From contig JAVJSD010000011.1 of NCBI GenBank assembly GCA_040219575.1, forward strand, positions 1 through 64,000: DNA of 64,000 bases. The letters run 5' to 3'. The notes below the pieces were generated by a model, which saw only the letters and a program-made list of their open reading frames with translations, did not search any database and was not told the origin of the DNA. This document shows, in pieces, positions 1 through 7,911 of this stretch; within the stretch, counting starts at the first letter, position 1; each line of letters opens with the position of its first letter. The DNA is from JAVJSD01 sp040219575. GTDB taxonomy: Bacteria; Planctomycetota; Planctomycetia; Pirellulales; Pirellulaceae. Made by a program: the position numbers and the translations under genes.

Positions 1-261
1 GGCGTTCGTTTGGCGTCCGTACCAGATTTGCGTCATGCCGCTAAGATGGCGAGTCTGGCGGAATGGCGCAAGAGCAATTTTGGAAAAACTTTAGGTTGCG
101 GAAAACAAGTTTAACCGCAAGCCCAACGGGCTGCGCGACGCGGGACATTCCGCTACGAGCTCTCTTGGCGTCACACTCACCTCCGCATCAATGTCCACTC
201 CCGCGCACGCCGTTGGCGTTGCGGTTGAACGATTCGTGCGAACCGTTCATGATTGAAGACG
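1..261. other. Leading non-coding stretch
   Basis: I see no supportable gene here. The open frames crossing it have no family resemblance and no ribosome-binding site. The end of an upstream gene could lie just outside the window. Confidence 0.4.
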
Positions 262-606
262 ATGATGAGGTCGATCGGCGTGGAACAGCACAGGCCCCGA
301 ATCAGCCTGAAGCAGTCATTGCTCGCCACGACGATGATCGCGGTAGGGCTGGCGGTGGTGCGTTCGGGAGTGGACTCCAAGGGTGGGCTGGCATTCTTTT
401 CTATCTTTGGAGTGAGCGTTGTCCTTCTTGGAGTGGGAATTGTCTCCACAACGATGCTGGTCGTGTTGATCTATGTATTTGAGGCAGTTGCACCCCGTGA
501 GGGAGCGAAGGGACTCGTTATGGCTCTTCTCTTCGTAGCGTTGCTGCTTCTCCTCTTCGCGACCACAATCGGAACCTTGGTGTACATTGCCCGAATGTCT
601 TTTTAG
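262..606 (+). CDS. Small integral membrane protein of unknown function
   Basis: A 114-residue protein with three or four hydrophobic segments: one near residues 15-32, two between about 44 and 78, and one near 83-110. The N-terminus has a basic patch followed by an SLKQSLLATT stretch. This resembles the many small planctomycete membrane proteins that begin with an arginine-rich, SLR-type signal-anchor segment, but I cannot assign a family. A TTG at 253 is an alternative start; ATG at 262 was preferred, and neither has a clear Shine-Dalgarno sequence. It stands alone upstream of a sulfatase on the same strand. Function is unknown. Confidence 0.55.
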   Translation: MMRSIGVEQHRPRISLKQSLLATTMIAVGLAVVRSGVDSKGGLAFFSIFGVSVVLLGVGIVSTTMLVVLIYVFEAVAPREGAKGLVMALLFVALLLLLFATTIGTLVYIARMSF

Positions 607-650
607 ACTGCCGGTCTGACTTCAACACGCCCCGGCTTCCGCCGTCCTCT

Positions 651-682
651 CCACTTTTACCTTTTACCTTTTTACTTTTACC
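651..682. repeat. Short pyrimidine-rich tandem repeat
   Basis: About four near-copies of a CTTTTAC unit lie directly in front of the sulfatase start. The tract also occupies the place where a Shine-Dalgarno sequence would be expected, so it may be a dispersed repeat or a leader element. Confidence 0.4.
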
Positions 683-691
683 TTGAGCCCC

Positions 692-2083
692 ATGCGCCCC
701 AACATTCTCTGGTACTGCACCGACCAGCAACGATTCGACACCATCCGCGCGCTGGGCAATCCGCACGTCGTCACGCCGACGGTCGATCAACTGGTCGCCG
801 ATGGCGTGGCGTTCACTCACGCTTATTGCCAAAGCCCGATCTGCACGCCGAGCCGGTCGAGCTTCATGACCGGCATGTACCCGGCCCGGCTGCGCAATAC
901 ACGCAATGGCAATGAATCGTTCCCGCCGTTTCCGCCAGTCATCACCAAGCTGATCGCTAGCGCCGGCTACGATTGCGGGCTGATCGGAAAGTTCCACTTG
1001 CAAAGCTCCGGCCATCGCACCGAGCCGCGGCTCGACGACGGCTTCAGCTTCTGGAAGTTCAGCCACGCGCCGCGCGATGACTGGCAGGAGGGGCACGATT
1101 ACGCCGAGTGGGTTCGCGCCCAAGGCGGCGATCTCGACGCGCTGCGCGAAAGCGAAGATCGCGTGCCGCCGGAGTTGCATCAAACCACCTGGGCCACCGA
1201 GCGTTCGATCGAATTCATCACGCAGCAGCGCGAGAAGCCGTGGCTGCTGACGGTGAATATCTACGATCCGCATCCGCCGTTCATTCCGCCCAAGGCCTAC
1301 GCCGAGCGCTTCGATCCGGCCAAAATGCCCGGGCCGCACTTCCGCGAGAGCGATCTGGCCCACCAGGCGAAACTGGCCCGGGCGGACTTTCAGGACGAGA
1401 TTCGCACGCCGGAGCAGCACGACGCCTTCCGCGCGCAGGCGAATTACTACGCGATGATCGCCCAGATCGACGATCAGTTCGCGCGCATACTGCAAACGCT
1501 CGAGGAGACGGGCCAGCGCGAGAACACGGTGATCATCTTCACCAGCGACCACGGCGAGGCGCTTGGCGACCACGGCCTGATGTTCAAAGGTTGCCGGTTC
1601 TACGAGGGGCTGGTGCGAATCCCGCTGATTTTCTCCTGGCCCGGCAAGTTCCAGACCGACCTGCGCAGCGACGCGCTGGTGGAGTTGCTCGACCTGACGG
1701 CCACCATCGTCGAACTATGCGGGCTCGAGCAGCCGGAGTACATGCAGGGCCGCAGCCTGACGCCGATCCTCCGCGGCGAGGCGTCGCCCGGGCAGCATCG
1801 CGCGTTCGTCCGCTGCGAGTACTTCGACGCGCTCGATCCCTACTTCACCGGCGGCCAGGGCGTGTTCGCCACGATGTACCGCGACCGGCGGCACAAGCTC
1901 TCGGTGTATCACGGTCTGGGAATCGGCGAATTGTACGACCTGGAGAACGATCCCTGGGAGTTCGACGACCTGTGGGACGATCCCGCCTCGTTCGCGCTGC
2001 GAAGCGAACTGATCGCCAAGAGTTTCGACGCCCACGTGCTGCTCACCACCGACGTCGGCTCCCGCCGCATCGCCCCGATGTAA
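692..2083 (+). CDS. Sulfatase, S1 family, without signal peptide
   Basis: A 463-residue type I sulfatase that would hydrolyse sulfate esters. The formylglycine motif CTPSR is intact at Cys51, the residue that sulfatase-maturating enzymes convert to formylglycine. The metal-binding N-terminus (PNILWYCTDQQR) and the TSDHG segment near residue 282 are typical of the alkaline-phosphatase superfamily. ATG at 692 was chosen over an in-frame TTG at 683 because the conserved PNIL strand begins three residues later. No signal peptide is visible, unlike the sulfatase at 31433, so this enzyme may act in the cytoplasm on imported sulfated sugars or choline sulfate. The substrate cannot be read from sequence. 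Confidence 0.92.
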   Translation: MRPNILWYCTDQQRFDTIRALGNPHVVTPTVDQLVADGVAFTHAYCQSPICTPSRSSFMTGMYPARLRNTRNGNESFPPFPPVITKLIASAGYDCGLIGKFHLQSSGHRTEPRLDDGFSFWKFSHAPRDDWQEGHDYAEWVRAQGGDLDALRESEDRVPPELHQTTWATERSIEFITQQREKPWLLTVNIYDPHPPFIPPKAYAERFDPAKMPGPHFRESDLAHQAKLARADFQDEIRTPEQHDAFRAQANYYAMIAQIDDQFARILQTLEETGQRENTVIIFTSDHGEALGDHGLMFKGCRFYEGLVRIPLIFSWPGKFQTDLRSDALVELLDLTATIVELCGLEQPEYMQGRSLTPILRGEASPGQHRAFVRCEYFDALDPYFTGGQGVFATMYRDRRHKLSVYHGLGIGELYDLENDPWEFDDLWDDPASFALRSELIAKSFDAHVLLTTDVGSRRIAPM

Positions 2084-2087
2084 CGCA

Positions 2088-2129
2088 GGACAGCCTTCCA
2101 GGCTGTCCGGACAGGCAAGATGCCTGTCC
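2088..2129. terminator. Two adjacent hairpins between convergent genes
   Basis: Two perfect palindromic units lie back to back: GGACAGCC/GGCTGTCC with a short loop (2088-2108) and GGACAGGCA/TGCCTGTCC (2109-2129). They fill the space between the convergent stop codons of the sulfatase and the dehydratase and overlap the latter's TAG. There is no T-run. They look like a dispersed palindromic repeat that may also end transcription from both sides. Confidence 0.55.
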
Positions 2130-3133
2130 TACGTGTCGATGTAGTCGCGGAAAGCGTCGTCGTCGACGTTGCGGCCGCTGACGACGACGACGATGTCGCC
2201 CTCGCCGTCGAGCATGACTTTTCCGCTGAGCAGCGCGGCCGTCGCGATGGCGCCGGAGGGTTCGGTCCGCAGTCCGTGATGGTCGTACAGCCAGCGCATG
2301 GCGCGGCGCGTGGCGTCGTCAGGCAGGGGCAGGCTCCGTTCGACCAGTCGCTGCAGGATCGGCCAGTTGTGCTCGCCGACGTCGTACGACAGCAGACCGT
2401 CGCAGATGCTGCCGGGCCGCTCGAGACGGACGCGTTCGCCGGCTTCAAGAGAGCGGCGGAAGTCGTCGGCGTCGGCCGGTTCGACCCCCAGAATGTGGGC
2501 GTCGGGAAAGCCGTCGGCGACGGCCAGCGCGTGTCCCGCCATCAGGCCGCCTCCGCTCACCTGGCAAAAGAAATGCGAAACGCCGCGCCCCTCACCTCGC
2601 AGTTGGTCGACGATCTCGAGTCCGCCCACGCCGTTGCCGGCGATCACGTCGGCGTCGTCATACGGCGACGCCTGTACGGCGTTCTCGACCTCGGCGATCT
2701 CGCGCGTCAGCCGATCCCGCTGACCCGTTTGATGGTCGGTGGCGATGTCGTAGGTCCGCACTTCGGCGCCGAACGAGCGCGTCAGTTCGAACTTCGTCCG
2801 CGGCGCCGTCTCCGGCATCACCACGATCACGCGCTTGCCGTAACGCATCCCGGCGAAGGAGATGCCGGAAGCGAAATTGCCGGACGAGTGCGCCGCCACC
2901 GGCCGCTGGCCGATTTCTTCCTGATGTTTCGCCATCCAATTCAGCGCCCCCATCAGCTTGAACGACCCGACGGGCGTCCAGCCATAATCCTTCAGCCAAA
3001 CGCGACGGCTCTCCGGCAATCCGAGTTCCCTTTCCAGCCGATACGAACGAATCAGCGGGGCAGGAGAGATATGTTGACGAAGGACCGACTCGGCCCGGCG
3101 GACGTCGTTGATGGCCGCGATTCTGATCGACAT
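2129..3133 (-). CDS. PLP-dependent threonine/serine dehydratase-like enzyme (fold type II)
   Basis: A 334-residue member of the tryptophan-synthase-beta (fold type II) family. The SFKLMGA motif places the PLP-binding lysine at about residue 59. SSGNFASG matches the substrate loop, and QVSGGGLMAG is a good phosphate-cup glycine loop for PLP. The length suits catabolic threonine dehydratase or serine racemase, with no C-terminal ACT regulatory domain, so allosteric isoleucine control is unlikely. The expected reaction is deamination of threonine or serine to a 2-oxo acid. The ATG start has no rival nearby. The gene is convergent with the sulfatase. Confidence 0.85.
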   Translation of the reverse strand: MSIRIAAINDVRRAESVLRQHISPAPLIRSYRLERELGLPESRRVWLKDYGWTPVGSFKLMGALNWMAKHQEEIGQRPVAAHSSGNFASGISFAGMRYGKRVIVVMPETAPRTKFELTRSFGAEVRTYDIATDHQTGQRDRLTREIAEVENAVQASPYDDADVIAGNGVGGLEIVDQLRGEGRGVSHFFCQVSGGGLMAGHALAVADGFPDAHILGVEPADADDFRRSLEAGERVRLERPGSICDGLLSYDVGEHNWPILQRLVERSLPLPDDATRRAMRWLYDHHGLRTEPSGAIATAALLSGKVMLDGEGDIVVVVSGRNVDDDAFRDYIDT

Positions 3134-3165
3134 CAGTCACCCACAATCAAATAGCGCGAAGTGGC

Positions 3166-3246
3166 AAACCGCTGATGAACGCTGACAAAACGCTAATGGT
3201 TTGAATTCGGAGTCACTAGCGTCCGATCAGTGTTTGTCAGCGGTTT
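3166..3246. repeat. Dispersed imperfect inverted repeat, copy 1
   Basis: Two arms of about 33 bases that begin AAACCGCTGATGAACGCTGA and end GTCAGCGGTTT, separated by a short loop containing GAATTC. A second, clearly related copy lies at 36580-36656. It could form a long hairpin between the dehydratase and the next minus-strand gene. Confidence 0.7.
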
Positions 3247-3251
3247 ACTTG

Positions 3252-3413
3252 TCATTGTTCCTTCGACTTGGCTTCGAGGGCGGTGAGTCGCTGCTCGATG
3301 CGTTCGAGTTTGTCGAGGATCAACGCGTGCACGTAGACCGCGTCCATGCCGACGGGACTGGCGTCGCTGGCGATCTCGCGGATGATGTCCTGCAGTTGTT
3401 CTTTCGGTTTCAT
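3252..3413 (-). CDS. Small hypothetical protein, 53 residues
   Basis: A 53-residue protein beginning MKPKEQLQDII and ending in an amphipathic, Glu/Lys-rich helix (LDKLERIEQRLTALEAK) that could form a short coiled coil. A strong Shine-Dalgarno AGGAG lies six bases before the ATG, which is why the longer frame upstream is not used. No family was recognised. Its position upstream of the dehydratase, separated from it by the inverted repeat, says little about its role. Confidence 0.6.
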   Translation of the reverse strand: MKPKEQLQDIIREIASDASPVGMDAVYVHALILDKLERIEQRLTALEAKSKEQ

Positions 3414-3741
3414 GAATTCTCCTGTAGGCCGGGAACTGCCGCGGGCGCTGCGGCACTTTCCATCGCCGGTTATTGAAGCCTGCAATTTCAATGTCAAGCA
3501 TCCATTGCAATCGACTCGTTTGACGGCGAGCCGAAGGCGTCGGCGGATCGTTGCAGCAACGTTTCCAGCTAGTTCGGGGTCGTGCGCGCGCCGTCGCCTG
3601 CGCCTTGCCGCTAAACGACATTCCTCGCTACATCGTCGGCATTGACAATGCAATCCTCAATCAACGAAATCACGCTGCCAAGCCACTGCGTCCAACCTCG
3701 CTCATGCCGCAGCGCCCTGCGGTGTTCCGGCCTGCAGGGGT
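3414..3741. other. Intergenic stretch without recognised features
   Basis: About 330 bases between the 53-residue gene and the fabI stop codon. I see no gene with family resemblance and no convincing hairpin. Confidence 0.4.
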
Positions 3742-4545
3742 TTACTCCGGGCGCATGGCGCGGCGGACGATGTCGGCGTCGAAGTAGTTGATCGACATGC
3801 CGGCGTCGACGACCAGCGACTGCGCGTTGATCCCGCTGCTGCGGGGGCTAAGCAGGAACACCGCGGCGTTCGCCGCCTCCTGCGTCTGCACCGCCTGTTT
3901 GCGGGGGATGATTTCTTCGGCGTACAGGTACGAATCGACGTAGCCGGGAATGCCGGCCGAGGCGGAGGTCTTCAACAGGCCGGGAGCGACGGCGTTGAAT
4001 CGCACCCGCGAGATGCGGCTGAACGACTTGGCGAGGAAAGCCAGCGACGAATCGAGGGCCGCCTTCACCGGGGCCATGAAGCCGTAGCTCTCGCTCGCCA
4101 TCCGCGTGGTGGAAATCGAGATCGTTACCACCGAGGCCTCTTCGTCGAGCAGTTCCTTGAGTGCGTTGGAAAGCGAAATCAGCGAATAGCACGAGATGTC
4201 GAACGCCTGCAGCAGTTGCCGCTTGCTCGTTTCGTGGAACGGCTTGATCACCCCTTCGAAGTCGGCGAAGGCGATGGAGTGCACCAGCCCGTGAAACTTG
4301 CGGCCTGCGGTCGTGAGTTCCTCGCGGAGTCGCTCGATCTGGTGTTCGTGCTCGACGTCGCAGACGTAGACCGGCGCGTCGCCCAGCAGTTTCTCCGTGC
4401 TCTGCTTGCGCTGCTCGCTGCGGACGACATACACCACCTCGGCGCCGGCCTCGCTGAGCGTGCGGCCGATGTGCCAGGCGACGCTCTTGCGATTGGCCAC
4501 GCCGAACACGAGGAACGACTTGCCGGCTATCTCGAGAAAATCCAT
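3742..4545 (-). CDS. fabI: Enoyl-[acyl-carrier-protein] reductase FabI
   Basis: A 267-residue short-chain dehydrogenase of the FabI type, which catalyses the NAD(P)H-dependent last step of each fatty-acid elongation cycle. The divergent FabI cofactor motif GVANRKSVAWHIG lies at residues 15-27, and the catalytic pair Tyr154/Lys161 has the Y-x6-K spacing that separates FabI from ordinary SDR enzymes (Y-x3-K). The ATG at 4545 is taken as the start; an in-frame TTG six bases upstream is possible. The closest alternative is a FabI-like SDR with another substrate, because the serine-rich TISISTTRMA segment replaces the usual YLGGER-type loop. The gene stands alone, preceded by a perfect inverted repeat. 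Confidence 0.8.
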   Translation of the reverse strand: MDFLEIAGKSFLVFGVANRKSVAWHIGRTLSEAGAEVVYVVRSEQRKQSTEKLLGDAPVYVCDVEHEHQIERLREELTTAGRKFHGLVHSIAFADFEGVIKPFHETSKRQLLQAFDISCYSLISLSNALKELLDEEASVVTISISTTRMASESYGFMAPVKAALDSSLAFLAKSFSRISRVRFNAVAPGLLKTSASAGIPGYVDSYLYAEEIIPRKQAVQTQEAANAAVFLLSPRSSGINAQSLVVDAGMSINYFDADIVRRAMRPE

Positions 4546-4556
4546 CGGCAATTGAC

Positions 4557-4620
4557 GTAGCGGAAGTCGCCAGACTTCCGCTTCTGATCGGATTCTCGGA
4601 AGTCTGGCGACTTCCGCTAC
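4557..4620. repeat. Perfect 24-bp inverted repeat with self-complementary arms
   Basis: Arms at 4557-4580 and 4597-4620 are exact reverse complements. Each arm also contains its own near-palindrome, CGGAAGTC/GACTTCCG, so two small hairpins or one long cruciform can form. It lies between the oxidoreductase stop and the fabI start. It resembles a REP-type dispersed palindromic element. Confidence 0.8.
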
Positions 4621-4645
4621 CAGATTTCATTGACGACGAACTTGC

Positions 4646-5965
4646 TTAGGCGAATGTCGTCACGCCGGGCATCGCGATCTCGGGCGTCGCCACGTCGCCC
4701 CATTCGTACGTGTCGGGGCCGAGCTTTTGCTTCGAGTTGATGGCGGTCTCCCAGTCGATCGTCTGGCCGGTGTAGCAGGCTTCGCGCCCCATGATCGCCA
4801 TCAGCGTGCTGTACGACATGTACTCGCCGTTGTTGATCAGGTTGCCGCTGCGGATGCCGGCGTAAAGCTCCTTGTGCTCGACGTCGTACATGCTCGGCTT
4901 CGGGCCGCGATAGCGCCAATCCTCGTCGGCGCTGATGGTGTGCTTGAGCAGCTTCGACTGGCCCTTCGTGCCCAGGATGTAGTCATCCACGTCGCCTGCA
5001 CAACCTTTCATCTGTCGCGTGTAAGAATACATCTTCACGCCATTGTCCCACTCGTAGCAGACGGCGAAGTGGTCGAAGATGTGGCCCCATTCCTCTTCGG
5101 TGCGGACCTGGCGTCCACCGAGTCCGAAGCAGCGGGCCGGCGGCACGTCGTCCATCAACCACAGCGACTTATCGAGGCTGTGGATGTGCTGCTCGACGAT
5201 GTGGTCGCCCGAGAGCCAGGTGAAGTACAGCCAATTGCGCATCTGGTATTCCATCTGGCTCCACTCGGGCTTGGAGCCACGATGCCAGAGCGTGCCGGTC
5301 AGGTAGTTCTCCTGCATGGCGATGATGTCGCCGATGGCTTTCTCTTCCTTGATGCGGCGGACCGTTTCGCGAACGCCGAGGTCGTACCGCCAGCAGAGGC
5401 CGGAGACGATGCTGAGGTTGTGCTTCCTGGCGTCGGCGGTGGTTTCCAGCACGCTGCGGACGCCGGTCGGATCGACGGCCACCGGCTTTTCGCAGAAGAC
5501 GTGCTTGCCGGCGGCGATCGCGGCCTTGAGTTGCTCGGGCCGGAAGTGCGGCGGCGTGCAGAGGAGCACCACGTCGACGTCGGTCTCCAGCAGTCGCTTG
5601 TAGGCGTCGAAACCGAAGAAGCTTTGCTCAGGGCTGACGTCGAACTGATCGCCGAGTTGCCGTGAGAGAATCTCGCGGCCGTACTTGATCTGGTCCTCGA
5701 AGGCGTCGGCCATCGCGGTCAGCTTGATGTTGTCGTCGCCCCGCATGGCGTTCACCGCTGCCCCCTTGCCGCGTCCGCCGCAACCGATCAGCCCGACCTT
5801 GATCGTGTCGTCGACCGAGGCGTGCACGCTGCGCGGCGCCGCCAAGGTCGCCGCCAGGCTTCCGCCCACCACGGCGGCCGTCGAACCCTTCAGGAACGTC
5901 CGGCGATCGGTTTGCTTCTTGTCGGTGGATTCAGGGGCGGGGGACGATGTGGAAGGCTGCGACAC
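4646..5965 (-). CDS. Tat-exported Gfo/Idh/MocA oxidoreductase
   Basis: A 439-residue NAD(P)-dependent oxidoreductase. It starts with a twin-arginine signal (DRRTFLKG around residues 20-27, then a hydrophobic Ala/Gly-rich stretch ending in VHA), so the folded enzyme should go to the periplasm with its cofactor bound. The Rossmann motif GLIGCGGRGKG and the family EKP motif (CEKPVA) follow. The GTG at 5965 is chosen because AAGGAG lies six bases upstream; a longer frame from 6118 would bury the Tat signal internally. This is a large, expanded family in planctomycetes and the substrate (probably a sugar or inositol derivative) cannot be assigned. It is divergent from the phosphodiesterase. Confidence 0.85.
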   Translation of the reverse strand: MSQPSTSSPAPESTDKKQTDRRTFLKGSTAAVVGGSLAATLAAPRSVHASVDDTIKVGLIGCGGRGKGAAVNAMRGDDNIKLTAMADAFEDQIKYGREILSRQLGDQFDVSPEQSFFGFDAYKRLLETDVDVVLLCTPPHFRPEQLKAAIAAGKHVFCEKPVAVDPTGVRSVLETTADARKHNLSIVSGLCWRYDLGVRETVRRIKEEKAIGDIIAMQENYLTGTLWHRGSKPEWSQMEYQMRNWLYFTWLSGDHIVEQHIHSLDKSLWLMDDVPPARCFGLGGRQVRTEEEWGHIFDHFAVCYEWDNGVKMYSYTRQMKGCAGDVDDYILGTKGQSKLLKHTISADEDWRYRGPKPSMYDVEHKELYAGIRSGNLINNGEYMSYSTLMAIMGREACYTGQTIDWETAINSKQKLGPDTYEWGDVATPEIAMPGVTTFA

Positions 5966-6104
5966 GGCGAACTCCTTGGGCGATGCAAAGCCGGGCGGGG
6001 GGATGCGGGAGAGGAAGGGGGCTTGTCTGAGACCATCATAATCCGCGCACCGGAGGGCGGGCAAGTAAACCGGTCTCTCGCCGGACAACGGCGAATTCTT
6101 GTCA

Positions 6105-6110
6105 TATAAT
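6105..6110 (+). promoter_or_regulatory. Possible -10 element for the GDPD gene
   Basis: A perfect TATAAT lies 67 bases before the chosen ATG at 6178. No good -35 hexamer is visible at 17 bases, so this is tentative. If real, it excludes the longer reading frame that begins at 6109. Confidence 0.3.
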
Positions 6111-6177
6111 GACGACACGAATTCCCCACCCGCGGCTGACGCCGGCGGGCTCGCCTTCCAACGACAGGTGCGATGCG

Positions 6178-6873
6178 ATGGCTCGTCCGTTTCTGTGCAT
6201 CGGTCATCGTGGCGCCATGGGCCACGAGCCGGAAAACACGCTGCGGTCGATTCGCAAGGGAATCGAACTGGGGGCGACGTGGATCGAGATCGACGTGCAG
6301 CGGGTGGAGGAGCAACTCGTCGTGTTTCACGACGAACGGCTCGACCGCACGACGAACGGCCGCGGGCTATTGGCCGAACAGTCGTTTGCCGAATTGCGCA
6401 AACTCGACGCCGGCCGCGGCGAACGGATTCCCACGCTGGAGGAGGTCTTCGAAACGATCGGAGAGCGCGTGGGATTGAACATCGAGTTGAAAGGCCCGGA
6501 GACGGCGGAGCCTACCGTCCGACGCATCCACGCCCGTGACGATTTCGACTACAAGCGGCTGCTCGTTTCGTCGTTCGATATTCCGCAACTTCGCCGCGTG
6601 CACGAACTCGACGCGGAGATTCCTCTAGCCGGACTCTACTCGCGGCCGTCGAAAGAAGCTCTCCGCACGGCGACCGCACTCGGTTTTCTGGCGATCAATG
6701 TGTCGCTCCGCCACGTCACGTCGGAATTCGTGAAGGCCGCGCATGAGCAGGGACTTCAGGTGCTGGTGTACACGGTCAACGAGCCGGACGACATCGCCCG
6801 CATGATGTCCCTGGGCGTTGACGGCGTGTTCAGCGACTACCCCGATCGCGTGCTTCGCGCCAGCCGCAAATGA
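6178..6873 (+). CDS. Glycerophosphodiester phosphodiesterase
   Basis: A 231-residue GDPD-family enzyme that would cleave glycerophosphodiesters to glycerol-3-phosphate and an alcohol. The catalytic set is visible: His10-Arg11 in IGHRG, Glu37 and Asp39 in WIEIDVQ, and His51 in VVFHDERLDRTTNG. The TIM-barrel end motif VNEPDD...GVDGVFSDYPD is also present. No signal peptide is present from this start, suggesting a cytoplasmic enzyme. The frame is open back to 6109, but that start overlaps the putative -10 box and adds a non-conserved tail. Confidence 0.9.
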   Translation: MARPFLCIGHRGAMGHEPENTLRSIRKGIELGATWIEIDVQRVEEQLVVFHDERLDRTTNGRGLLAEQSFAELRKLDAGRGERIPTLEEVFETIGERVGLNIELKGPETAEPTVRRIHARDDFDYKRLLVSSFDIPQLRRVHELDAEIPLAGLYSRPSKEALRTATALGFLAINVSLRHVTSEFVKAAHEQGLQVLVYTVNEPDDIARMMSLGVDGVFSDYPDRVLRASRK

Positions 6874-6903
6874 CTCAGCGCCCGTAAGCTACGCGCCCGT
6901 GTG

Positions 6904-7407
6904 CTACGCTGCCCGTTCACGCTCCAGCGCCTTCAACACGCCCACGTGCACCCGTTGGGCGTTGAGGCAGGTATGCCGGAAGGTTTCGGGACGCGACACC
7001 CCCGGCAGGCGAAAGGTCTCGGTGTCGCCCAGGCGAAAGACCAGATCGCCAGCGTGATACCAGGCCTGTCCCGGCTGCACGACCACCTCGATGCGGTCGA
7101 AACGGTCGAGGTCCACCCATCGGTCGTCGGTCGCCAGCAATCCCCGCTGCACGATCACGCGCCGATTCGTCAGCTTGTAGCGAATGCCGATGTACGGCAG
7201 CAGCCGCAGGAAGTACAACACCAGCGCGATGGGAATCGAGGCCAACGCAATGAAGTTGCCGATGGTGAAGATGTAGCCGCCGGCCTTGATGGCGAACAGC
7301 CGTCCCAGCCAGCGGCCAAGGCCGTACATCGCCACCGAGGGCCGTACGGTCATCACGGTCACTTCATCCAGTTCGGCGGGGGCTACCCCGGCGATCGCTT
7401 GTTTCAT
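6904..7407 (-). CDS. Membrane protein with bacterial PH-like (bPH2) domain
   Basis: A 167-residue protein with two close hydrophobic segments (about residues 43-76) followed by a bPH2/DUF304-type domain with the usual pattern YKLTNRRVIVQRGLL...WVDLDRFDRIEV. Such proteins sit in the cytoplasmic membrane; their biochemical role is unknown. The ATG at 7407 is the best start; the frame is open to a TTG at 7497, giving 197 residues. It is convergent with the GDPD gene. A second bPH2 protein with a zinc ribbon lies at 37393. Confidence 0.72.
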   Translation of the reverse strand: MKQAIAGVAPAELDEVTVMTVRPSVAMYGLGRWLGRLFAIKAGGYIFTIGNFIALASIPIALVLYFLRLLPYIGIRYKLTNRRVIVQRGLLATDDRWVDLDRFDRIEVVVQPGQAWYHAGDLVFRLGDTETFRLPGVSRPETFRHTCLNAQRVHVGVLKALERERAA

Positions 7408-7911
7408 CGCACGTCTATCGGCTGGGCCGGAAGGAGGGACGGGTGGTGCGTCGACCAGGTCGAGGGCGGGGTTCGCAGCTGTGCCGACGGCCTGCAAGGG
7501 GCCACACCTCGAGTTTCGAGAACAGGAATTGGAAGTTAGGCCTCAATAATCGCCGGGCCGTTCCGGGGCTTCAACCACATGGGCTGCGTCTCCAACCGCT
7601 CTCTGCCGGAACGGCGCAAAGCTCGTTCCGGCCGACTTCTCGGAGCGATTCAAACCCCAAAACATAGCAGACGGCCCTCGCATCGGCCAGTCCCGGGAAA
7701 GGCCCGTTTTCTTCCACATTTCACGTGCGAAGGCCGAGTCGTCGGACGGGGACGCCCCGGGCGGCCGAAATTGGGAACCATCGAATTGGGGCTGACACCA
7801 CCGGCGCGGATGGCGCAACGTATACAATCCGTGTGTCGACGTAGTGCGCCGACTCCCGCCCGCGGGGCGCCGCAGGTTGCCCATTACCCTTTCCTTGCAT
7901 TGAATCTCGGC
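7408..7911. other. Divergent intergenic region
   Basis: About 500 bases between divergent genes. It holds a small inverted repeat, GCCGTTCCGG (7557-7566) with CCGGAACGGC (7606-7615), and a TATACAAT at 7821-7828 that could be a -10 element for the Kelch gene at 7912, without a good -35. I see no gene. Confidence 0.35.
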
